Source: Magnetospirillum fulvum
Lineage (GTDB): Bacteria > Pseudomonadota > Alphaproteobacteria > Rhodospirillales > Magnetospirillaceae
Assembly (NCBI RefSeq): GCF_900108475.1
Contig: NZ_FNWO01000008.1
Coordinates: 1-64,000 of the forward strand
Direction: 5' to 3'
DNA length: 64,000 bases
Positions 57,476 to 64,000 of the stretch are shown piece after piece (positions within the stretch are counted from its first letter, which is position 1; each line of letters opens with the position of its first letter). The position numbers were made by a program, and so were the translations under genes. The notes below the pieces were generated by a model. It did not search any database. It was not told where the DNA came from and was given only the letters and a program-made list of their open reading frames with translations.

Positions 57476-58496
57476 GCCAAGCGGCATCGCCGAACGGGGC
57501 GGCGCGGCGATCGCGACGCTGCGGACCCAATTTCCCGGCTTGCTCGCCGCCGCGACGGTGGGACTGGCCGCGAGCTTCCTGTCGGATCATTACGGCGGCC
57601 CGACGATGCTGTACGCCCTGCTGCTGGGGATGGCGTTTCACTTCCTGTCGCAGGAAGGACGCTGCGTCGAGGGCATCGCCACCGCGTCCCGCACCGTACT
57701 GCGGATCGGGGTGGCGCTGCTGGGGATGCGGATCACCCTCGGCCAGATCGCCGAATTGGGACTCGAGACTCCGCTGCTGATGGTGGTCACCGTCGCCTTC
57801 ACCACCCTGGTCGGAGTCGGGGCGGCGCGGCTGATGGGATTGGGGCGCGCCTTCGGCGTGCTGACCGGAGGCGCGGTCGCGGTCTGCGGCGCGTCGGCGG
57901 CATTGGCGATCGCGGCGGTGTTGCCGCGCACCGAGCAGTCCGAGCGCGACACCATCTTCACCGTAATCGGGGTCACCACGCTCAGCACCGTCGCAATGAT
58001 CCTCTATCCGATGATCGTCAGCGGGTTCGGGCTGGGGCCGAACAGCGCCGGTATCTTCCTCGGCGGCACCATCCACGACGTCGCCCAGGTGGTCGGTGCG
58101 GGCTATAGCCTATCGACCCAGACCGGCGATACCGCCACCTTCGTCAAGCTGCTGCGGGTGGCGATGCTGTTGCCGATCGTGATGGTGGTCTCGCTGGCGT
58201 TCGGCGTCCGCAGCGAGCAGGGCAAGAAGCCGCCGCTGTTGCCGTTGTTCTTGGTCGCCTTCGCCGTGCTGGTCGGAATCAACAGCACCGGATGGGTCCC
58301 GGCGCTGGTGACCACCGGCTTGAACGATCTGTCGCGCTGGTGTCTGGTCACCGCGATCGCCGCGCTGGGGATGAAGACCTCGCTGAAGGCGATGACCCAG
58401 TTGGGGCCAAAGCCGGTGATCCTGCTGCTGGTCGAAACGGTGCTGATGGCGGCGCTGGTGCTGGCGGTGCTGCTGGTGCAAGGCGGAACGGCGTAA
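57468..58496 (+). CDS. YeiH-family putative sulfate/sulfur-oxyanion exporter
   Basis: A protein of 342 residues with about ten transmembrane helices, the YeiH/PSE family: GPTMLYALLLGMAFHFLS, then LRIGVALLGMRITLGQIAELG, the signature GGAVAVCGASAALAIAAVLP, and GTIHDVAQVVGAGYSLS. The start at 57468 is inside the previous gene. Family members are proposed to export sulfate or related anions; the divergent pairing with dsr, which produces sulfite, supports a sulfur-anion role here (inference). Confidence 0.88.
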   Translation: MTEPSGIAERGGAAIATLRTQFPGLLAAATVGLAASFLSDHYGGPTMLYALLLGMAFHFLSQEGRCVEGIATASRTVLRIGVALLGMRITLGQIAELGLETPLLMVVTVAFTTLVGVGAARLMGLGRAFGVLTGGAVAVCGASAALAIAAVLPRTEQSERDTIFTVIGVTTLSTVAMILYPMIVSGFGLGPNSAGIFLGGTIHDVAQVVGAGYSLSTQTGDTATFVKLLRVAMLLPIVMVVSLAFGVRSEQGKKPPLLPLFLVAFAVLVGINSTGWVPALVTTGLNDLSRWCLVTAIAALGMKTSLKAMTQLGPKPVILLLVETVLMAALVLAVLLVQGGTA

Positions 58497-58509
58497 CGCC
58501 CGACCGCCG

Positions 58510-58532
58510 CCCCCCGCTCAGGCGGGGGGTTT
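58510..58532 (+). terminator. Probable terminator of the yeiH unit
   Basis: The stem CCCCCCGC/GCGGGGGG with a four-base loop is followed by TTT. It lies 14 bases past the yeiH stop and overlaps the last codons of the convergent methyltransferase gene. Confidence 0.7.
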
Positions 58533-59207
58533 GCGCAGCAGGTTGACCCGCATCGGCTGCTCGAACCGGAAAGTTCCGTCCGGGCCGGGCGTGGCATTGG
58601 CCGCGAACAACGCCCGCATCTCGGCATCCAGCACGTCGAAGCGGGCTTCGCGGTCGGCATTGGCCGAAATCACCCGGGCGCGGAACGAGGCGAACGAATC
58701 CATCGCCACCTCGTGGCAATAGCGGATTTCCCCGGCCAGGGCGAGGCCGCAGGCATCGCAGCGCTCGATCGTGGCCAGCGCCTGGGCGCGGACGGCGGTT
58801 TCGTCGTCGATCGGCCGCACCGTCTCGAAGAACAATCCCTCGGGCAGCGGTTCGGAGAGGTACACCAGCCCGCCCGGCCGCAGCACGCGGGCCGCCTCTG
58901 CCAGCGCCACCGCCATCTGGTCGGGCGGAATGTGGTGGAGGCTGTTGAAGAAGATCACCAGATCGGCGCTGTCCGCCGCGACGGGAAGATCCTGGCCGAC
59001 CCCGCTGACGATCCGCTCGTCGCCGACACGCGGATACGCCCATGCCGCCACCAATTGCCGCGGGCTGCATTCGACCCCGATCACATGCGCGCCGTGGCGG
59101 GTGAGCAACCGGACGATGTGGCCCTCGCCGCAGCCGACATCGACCACCTGCTTGCCATCGACCGCGACGGTTTCCAGCAACACGTCGCCGTTACGTCGTT
59201 TTTCCAT
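58518..59207 (-). CDS. Class I SAM-dependent methyltransferase
   Basis: A protein of 229 residues. Motif I is VVDVGCGEGHIVRLL, the acidic end of strand 2 is GVECSPRQL, motif IV region is ADLVIFFNSLHHIPPDQM, and post-motif is ARVLRPGGLVYLSEP, a UbiE/ubiquinone-type arrangement. The acceptor substrate is unknown. It lies between the yeiH unit and the second mobile element. The start at 59207 is the only good ATG. Confidence 0.88.
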   Translation of the reverse strand: MEKRRNGDVLLETVAVDGKQVVDVGCGEGHIVRLLTRHGAHVIGVECSPRQLVAAWAYPRVGDERIVSGVGQDLPVAADSADLVIFFNSLHHIPPDQMAVALAEAARVLRPGGLVYLSEPLPEGLFFETVRPIDDETAVRAQALATIERCDACGLALAGEIRYCHEVAMDSFASFRARVISANADREARFDVLDAEMRALFAANATPGPDGTFRFEQPMRVNLLRKPPA

Positions 59208-59259
59208 AAGAGATCGTCCCTGTTGATAGCCCGGCGACAGTCCGCAAACCCTCTTTAAG

Positions 59260-59521
59260 TCTCCCGTGAAAAAGTCCCTTGCTGTCGCTCGGTGTACTTT
59301 TTCCCGTTGGATTAAAAGGAGAAAAATGGGCTAGGGGCGGCCCAGCGCCCATTTTTCGTGTTGTCTGTTTCACCAGCCTCCGAAGCCGTGGGCGTCGCCC
59401 ATCGGCCTCGGAGGGAACCAAATCCATCCCCGCGCGGAAAGCTTGATTGAGCACGGGGATTCTTTTTGAACCGGGGAAAAGTACACTGAGGCCAAAGGCC
59501 GAAGGACTTTTTCACGACCGA
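59260..59521 (-). mobile_element. 262-bp MITE-like element, copy 2 (inverted)
   Basis: The reverse complement of 27839-28100 with one difference seen by eye. The flanks are CTCTTTAAG (59251-59259) and CTCTTTATG (59522-59530), a 9-bp target duplication with one mismatch. The same length and 9-bp duplication at both sites fix the element's ends firmly. No transposase gene is inside. Confidence 0.92.
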
Positions 59522-59530
59522 CTCTTTATG

Positions 59531-59977
59531 ACAGTTCGGCCCCACCGGGACATCGACGGGGAGAGCCGATCAGCCAAGCACACCTTGCCATTGGATAGAT
59601 GCGCCGACAATGACCGAAGACCAGAGGTCAATGCAGGAGATGAGACTCCTTATATAAAATTATTTATCAAGCATTAATTAAAAAATTAAACGTCGTTATG
59701 ATGAATAATTTAACTTTAAAATTATTCTATTATACTGAAAAAACCAAGAGACTGCGCACCACAACCAACCCAATAAGAGGAAAAGTCCGTCATATTAACT
59801 ACAGAGAGCCTCCACAACAGCCGACAAACCGGTAATGAAGCTAGACCTGTTCCTCTTCCTCGCAGACAGCTACAATCGAATTCGGTTTCCGTCGGTCGTG
59901 GGAGGCACCTCCCTGAACCGACCGGATGTCTTGCCGCTTGATCGGGTGTCCATTCTTTCGGGGGGTCTAGGGTCATC
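59531..59977. other. AT-rich leader of the polyketide operon
   Basis: No gene seen. Bases 59640-59760 are AT-rich (for example ATTTATCAAGCATTAATTAAA), unlike the coding DNA on either side; promoter and regulatory signals for the next operon should lie here. I see no clear -35/-10 pair. Confidence 0.55.
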
Positions 59978-62272
59978 ATGAAGATTTTCATGTTTCCCGG
60001 CCAGGGCGCCCAACGGATCGGCATGGGCGCCGGATTGTTCGAGGCCTTCCCCGATCTGGTCGCCCAGGCCGACAGAACCCTGGGTTATTCGATCGCCGAT
60101 CTGTGCCTCGCCGGGCCGATCGAGCGGCTGACCCGGACCAACCACACCCAACCGGCGCTATATGTCGTGTCGGCGCTCAAATTCCTTCAGATGGAGACAC
60201 GGCCCGACATCGTGCTGGGCCACAGTGTCGGCGAATACGCCGCTTTGTTCGCCGCCGGAGCGGTCGATTTCGTCGCGGGCCTCAAGCTGGTGCAGCGACG
60301 CGGCGAGTTGATGGACCGCGCCACCGGCGGCGGCATGGCCGCGATCATCGGCCTCGACGCCGACCAGATCGCGGCGGTGATCCGCGACAACAGCCTGTCC
60401 GACGTGTTCGTCGCCAATTACAACACCCCACGCCAGATCGTGGTGTCGGGAGCCAAGGACGCCATCGTCGCCGCCGAACCGCTGTTCCGCTCGGCCGGGG
60501 CCAGCCATTACGTCGTGTTGCAGGTCGGCGGGGCCTTCCACACCCCGTTCATGGAACAGGCGCGGCGCGACTTCGCCGCCTTCGTCGCCGATATCGCCTT
60601 CGCCACGCCGACTCTTCCCATCATCTCCAATGTCACCGCCCGTCCCCACGATCCGGCCCGGCTGCGCGAGCGGATGGTCGAGCAGATCACCGCCCCGGTG
60701 CGCTGGTGCGACTCGATCCGCTGGCTGCTGGCCAAGGGCGCCCGCTTCGAGGATTTCACCGAAATCGGTCCGGACGGGCCGCCGGTGGTCAAACCGATGG
60801 TCAAGCGCACCGAGACCGAGGCCGGGCCGCTCGACCCCGCCATCCTGGCCGCCGAAGAGGCGCAAGCGGCCGCTGCTGCTCCGCCACCCGTGCCGGTGCC
60901 CGCCTCTGCGCCCCCGGCCGCTGTTCCGGGGCGGTTCCGCATCGGCTCGGCCGCGTTCTGCCAATCGTTCGGACTGCGCCACGCCTATGTCGCCGGGGCG
61001 ATGTATCAGGGCATTTCGTCGGTCGAGATGGTGGTCCGGCTGGCCCGGGCCGGGATGCTGGGCTTTTTCGGCGCGGGCGGCCTGTCGATCGCGGCGGTCG
61101 GCCAGGCCATCGCCGCGATCCAGGCCGAGCTTCCCGACCGCGCGCCGTTCGGGGTCAATTACATCGCCCACGTCAACCATCCCGCCCTTGAGGAGCAATT
61201 GACCGACCTGCTGGTGCAAACCGGGGTGCGGATGGTCGAGGCGTCGGCCTTCATGGACGTGACCCCGGCGCTGGCCCGCTATCGCGCCGTCGGGCTGGTC
61301 GAGGAAAACGGCCGCATCCGCGCCACCAACCGGATCGTCGCCAAGCTGTCGCGCCCCGAAATCGCCGAGCTGTTCCTGTCGCCCGCGCCGGAGCGGGTGG
61401 TAGCCAGATTGCGCGACAGCGGCGCGATCACCGCCCAACAGGCCGAATGGCTGGGCCGGGTGCCGATGGCCGACGCGATCACCGTCGAATCCGATTCCGG
61501 CGGTCACACCGATCAGGGCATGCCGTTCACCCTGATCCCGGCGATCCTGCGGGTCCGGGACGCCGTCGCCGCCCGTTTCCCCGATTTCGAGCCGATCTTC
61601 GTCGGTGCCGGGGGCGGGATCGGCACGCCGGAAGCGGCGGCGGCGGTGCTGATGCTGGGCGCGGACTATCTCGTCACCGGCTCGATCAACCAATGCACGA
61701 TCGAGGCGGGCACCAGCCCGGTGGTCAAGGATCTGCTGGAAGGCGCCGCCGTCCAGGACATGGCCTATGCCCCCTCGGGCGAGATGTTCGAACTGGGCTC
61801 GAAGGTCCAGGTGCTGAAGAAGGGGCTGTTCTTTCCGGCGCGGGCGGACAAGCTGGTGGCGCTGTACCGCCAGTACGAGTCGCTCGATGCGATCGACCCG
61901 GCCAGCCGCCGCCAGCTTGAGGACCGCACCTTCCAGCGCCCGCTGGCGGCGGTGTGGGATCAGGTCAAGGCCCGGCTGTCGCCCGAAGAGATCGAGCGGG
62001 CCGAACGGATGCCCAAGCACAAAATGGCGCTGGTGTTCCGCCGCTATTTCAAGGATTGCAGCCGCTGGGCACTCGACGGCGACACCAGCCACAAAGTCGA
62101 TTTCCAGATTCATTGCGGCCCGGCGCTGGGGGCCTTCAACCAGTGGGTGGCCGACACCCCGTTGGCCTCGTGGCGCAACCGCCATGTCGATGAGATCGGG
62201 CTGAAGCTGCTGGCCGAAACCGCCCGGGTGCTGGAGACGAGCTTTGCCCGGCTGGAGGGTCAGGCGCGATGA
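59978..62272 (+). CDS. Acyltransferase-PfaD (enoylreductase) fusion of a polyketide pathway
   Basis: A protein of 764 residues. Residues about 1-280 are a malonyl-CoA:ACP transacylase domain with the nucleophile Ser83 in GHSVGE and catalytic His188 in GAFHTPF. An Ala/Pro linker lies at 285-320. The rest is a PfaD-type flavin enoylreductase (FGVNYIAHVNHPALE, FVGAGGGIGTPEAAAAV, GSINQCTIEAGTS). This AT-ER fusion is typical of trans-AT polyketide and PUFA-like synthases, where it serves synthase modules in trans. The stop overlaps the ketosynthase start as ATGA. Confidence 0.9.
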   Translation: MKIFMFPGQGAQRIGMGAGLFEAFPDLVAQADRTLGYSIADLCLAGPIERLTRTNHTQPALYVVSALKFLQMETRPDIVLGHSVGEYAALFAAGAVDFVAGLKLVQRRGELMDRATGGGMAAIIGLDADQIAAVIRDNSLSDVFVANYNTPRQIVVSGAKDAIVAAEPLFRSAGASHYVVLQVGGAFHTPFMEQARRDFAAFVADIAFATPTLPIISNVTARPHDPARLRERMVEQITAPVRWCDSIRWLLAKGARFEDFTEIGPDGPPVVKPMVKRTETEAGPLDPAILAAEEAQAAAAAPPPVPVPASAPPAAVPGRFRIGSAAFCQSFGLRHAYVAGAMYQGISSVEMVVRLARAGMLGFFGAGGLSIAAVGQAIAAIQAELPDRAPFGVNYIAHVNHPALEEQLTDLLVQTGVRMVEASAFMDVTPALARYRAVGLVEENGRIRATNRIVAKLSRPEIAELFLSPAPERVVARLRDSGAITAQQAEWLGRVPMADAITVESDSGGHTDQGMPFTLIPAILRVRDAVAARFPDFEPIFVGAGGGIGTPEAAAAVLMLGADYLVTGSINQCTIEAGTSPVVKDLLEGAAVQDMAYAPSGEMFELGSKVQVLKKGLFFPARADKLVALYRQYESLDAIDPASRRQLEDRTFQRPLAAVWDQVKARLSPEEIERAERMPKHKMALVFRRYFKDCSRWALDGDTSHKVDFQIHCGPALGAFNQWVADTPLASWRNRHVDEIGLKLLAETARVLETSFARLEGQAR

Positions 62273-64000
62273 AAAAAACGCCTGCCCCGCCCCCCTCTCC
62301 CGCCCCCATCGCGATCATCGGACTCGGGCTGCGCTTGCCCGGAGCCGACAGCCTTGACGGCTTCTGGACCCATCTGGCGGCGGGACGCTCGCTGATCGGC
62401 GAGGTGCCGCGCCGCCGCTGGGACAAGGACGAATGGCGCGGCAATCCGACGCGCGAGAACAAGACCAACGCGATCTGGGGCGGCTTCGTCGAAGACGCCG
62501 ATTGCTTCGACGCCGAGTTTTTCGCGATCTCGCCGCGCGAGGCGGCGTGGATGGACCCGCAGCAGCGCTTCGCCCTGGAGATGGCGTGGCACGCGATCGA
62601 GGATGCCGGATACCCCGCTCACGCCCTGGCCGGAAGCCGCACCGGCGTGTTCGTCGGCGTCTGCCACTGGGATTACGCCGAACTGCTGGAAAAGCATCTG
62701 GCCCAGGTCGATGCCTATACCCCGACCGGGATCGCCTTTTCGATCATCGCCAACCGGGTGTCGCATGTCTTCGACCTCCATGGCCCCAGCGTCACCAACG
62801 ACACCGCCTGCGCCGCCTCGGCCACCGCGCTCCATGATGCCGTCCGCGCGCTCAGAAGCGGCGAATGCACGATGGCGCTGGCGGGCGGGGTCAATCTGAT
62901 CTGGTCGCCCAATCATTTCGTTGCCTTTGCCAAGGCCGGGATGCTGTCGAAGACCGGCCGCGCCCGTGCCTTCGAGGCCGACGCCGATGGTTATGTCCGG
63001 GGCGAAGGCGGGGCGATGCTGCTGTTGAAACCGTTGGACCGCGCCCTGGCCGACGGCGATCCGATTCACGCGGTGATCCGCAATGTCGGCCTCAATCACG
63101 GGGGGCGGACCAATTCGCTGACGGTGACCAACCCCACCGCCCAGGCGGACTTGATCGTCGAGGTGCATCAGGGTGCCGGAATCGATCCGGCCAGCGTGTC
63201 CTATATCGAGGCGCACGGCCCCGGCACCCCGTTGGGCGATCCGATCGAGATCGCCGGGCTGAAACAGGCGTTCGCCCGCCTGCACGCCCAATCCGGCAGC
63301 CCGATCCGGGAAAGATCCTGCGGGATCGGCTCGGTCAAGACCAATATCGGCCATCTGGAAGGCGCGGCCGGAATCGCCGGACTGGTCAAGGTGATCGCCG
63401 CCCTGCGCCACGGTCAGATCCCGGCCAATGTCGGCTTCGAGACGCTGAACCCGCTGATCGACCTGTCCGGCACCCCGTTCCGCATCCAGGCCGAGGCGAC
63501 GCCATGGCCGTCCGATCCGGCCAGCCCACGGCGGGCGACGGTCAGTTCGTTCGGCTTTGGCGGCTCCAACGCCCATCTGGTGGTCGAGGAAGCGCCCGCC
63601 CCGCCTCCCGACGAAGCGGCCACGGGGCCGCTGGTGCTGCCGCTGTCGGCGAAAGACGAGTCGCGGCTGGCGGCGCAGATCGAGGCGTTGCGCGCCTTCG
63701 TCGCCGCCCGGCCGCCTGGGCTGAGGCTCGACCGGCTGGCCTATACCCTGCAAACCGGCCGCGAGGCGTTCGAGGCGCGCTGGGTGCTGGTCGCCTCGGA
63801 TTGGGACGAGGTCCAACGTGCCCTGGCCGCCCCCGTCCCGCCGCCGCCGCCCGCCCCGGACAGCCCGGCGGCGCGCTGGCTGGCGGGCGACACAATTGAT
63901 TGGGCGGCGTTGTGGCCGACCCCGCCCCGCCGCCTGCATGGCCCGCTGACCCAATTCCATCGCCTGCGCCATTGGATGGACGAGGCGATTGCCGCCAAGG
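62269..64000 (+). CDS. Polyketide synthase, ketosynthase domain (cut by window end)
   Basis: Starts in the ATGA overlap and runs to the window end without a stop (577 residues visible). The ketosynthase domain spans about 14-440: active Cys181 in DTACAASATAL, His316 in EAHGPGTPLGDP and His362 in KTNIGHLEGAAG, so the condensing triad is intact. TACAAS and GPGT replace the more usual TACSSS and GTGT. A KS-to-AT-style linker follows from about 445 (LPLSAKDESRLAAQIEAL ... ALWPTPPRRLHGPLTQFHR). No cis-AT domain has begun by the end, consistent with the free AT upstream. Confidence 0.9.
   Translation, partial: MKKTPAPPPSPAPIAIIGLGLRLPGADSLDGFWTHLAAGRSLIGEVPRRRWDKDEWRGNPTRENKTNAIWGGFVEDADCFDAEFFAISPREAAWMDPQQRFALEMAWHAIEDAGYPAHALAGSRTGVFVGVCHWDYAELLEKHLAQVDAYTPTGIAFSIIANRVSHVFDLHGPSVTNDTACAASATALHDAVRALRSGECTMALAGGVNLIWSPNHFVAFAKAGMLSKTGRARAFEADADGYVRGEGGAMLLLKPLDRALADGDPIHAVIRNVGLNHGGRTNSLTVTNPTAQADLIVEVHQGAGIDPASVSYIEAHGPGTPLGDPIEIAGLKQAFARLHAQSGSPIRERSCGIGSVKTNIGHLEGAAGIAGLVKVIAALRHGQIPANVGFETLNPLIDLSGTPFRIQAEATPWPSDPASPRRATVSSFGFGGSNAHLVVEEAPAPPPDEAATGPLVLPLSAKDESRLAAQIEALRAFVAARPPGLRLDRLAYTLQTGREAFEARWVLVASDWDEVQRALAAPVPPPPPAPDSPAARWLAGDTIDWAALWPTPPRRLHGPLTQFHRLRHWMDEAIAAK

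Noticed and set aside
59722-60024. 100-codon minus-strand frame in the polyketide operon leader
   Set aside because: It has no family features and covers the probable promoter region.
1-64000. CRISPR arrays, rRNA and tRNA genes
   Set aside because: No regularly spaced direct repeats, rRNA-like sequence or complete tRNA cloverleaf was found on reading both strands.

Overview
This 64-kb window is GC-rich chromosomal DNA, most likely from an alphaproteobacterium of the Rhodospirillales type (purple or magnetospirillum-like bacteria). That placement is an inference. It rests on an oxidative-type dsr cluster with dsrL and dsrEFH, a TspO protein, feoABC, the rplM-rpsI pair, and the start of a polyketide synthase operon with an acyltransferase-PfaD fusion. 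No rRNA, tRNA or CRISPR array was found.

Layout. 1-480: end of an IS5-family insertion sequence and short palindromic repeats. 486-4455: tspO, the ribosomal pair rplM-rpsI, a chemoreceptor and a stand-alone periplasmic Cache-domain protein. 4456-5482: an AT-rich gap holding a cluster of hairpins. 5483-27838: a 22-kb head-to-tail block of six genes encoding 594, 1060, 1260, 471, 2522 and 1484 residues. They carry a Hint autoprocessing domain, FN3-like beta repeats, a ComEC-type metallo-beta-lactamase fold, and LysM-like motifs. I cannot match the set to a described system, and it is the main candidate for something new. 27839-28100: a 262-bp non-autonomous mobile element with a perfect 9-bp target duplication; an inverted, nearly identical copy lies at 59260-59521. 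28124-30983: feoABC. 31562-34671: an orphan Rieske protein, a NifX-like protein, a MarR-regulated membrane protein, a Crp/Fnr regulator and a DUF2892 protein. 34913-41111: a metal-uptake-like locus (TonB-dependent receptor, TonB, periplasmic binding protein, His-rich [2Fe-2S] protein, PadR regulator) with two strong palindromic operators. 41295-56900, minus strand: an alpha/beta hydrolase, siroheme methyltransferase, DUF1641 protein and sulfide:quinone oxidoreductase, preceded in transcription order by dsrABEFHCMKLJOPN and a tusA-like gene. 57233-58496, divergent: a small unknown protein and a YeiH-family exporter. 58518-59207: a methyltransferase. 59978-64000: acyltransferase-PfaD fusion and a ketosynthase that runs off the window.

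How the genes work together. The dsr cluster encodes cytoplasmic oxidation of stored or delivered sulfur. TusA and DsrEFH relay sulfane sulfur to DsrC. DsrAB (siroheme sulfite reductase running in reverse, assisted by DsrL) makes sulfite. DsrMKJOP exchanges electrons with the quinone pool. DsrN amidates the siroheme whose precursor the neighbouring methyltransferase makes. SQR feeds in sulfide, and YeiH may export an oxidised sulfur anion. FeoABC and the TonB locus supply metal, chiefly iron, for this iron-rich machinery.

Repeats shape the window. A family of roughly 120-130-bp two-hairpin repeats sits at 41111, 44799 and 53637, one of them between dsrF and dsrH. The inverted pair of 262-bp elements brackets the 31-kb segment that contains feo and dsr.
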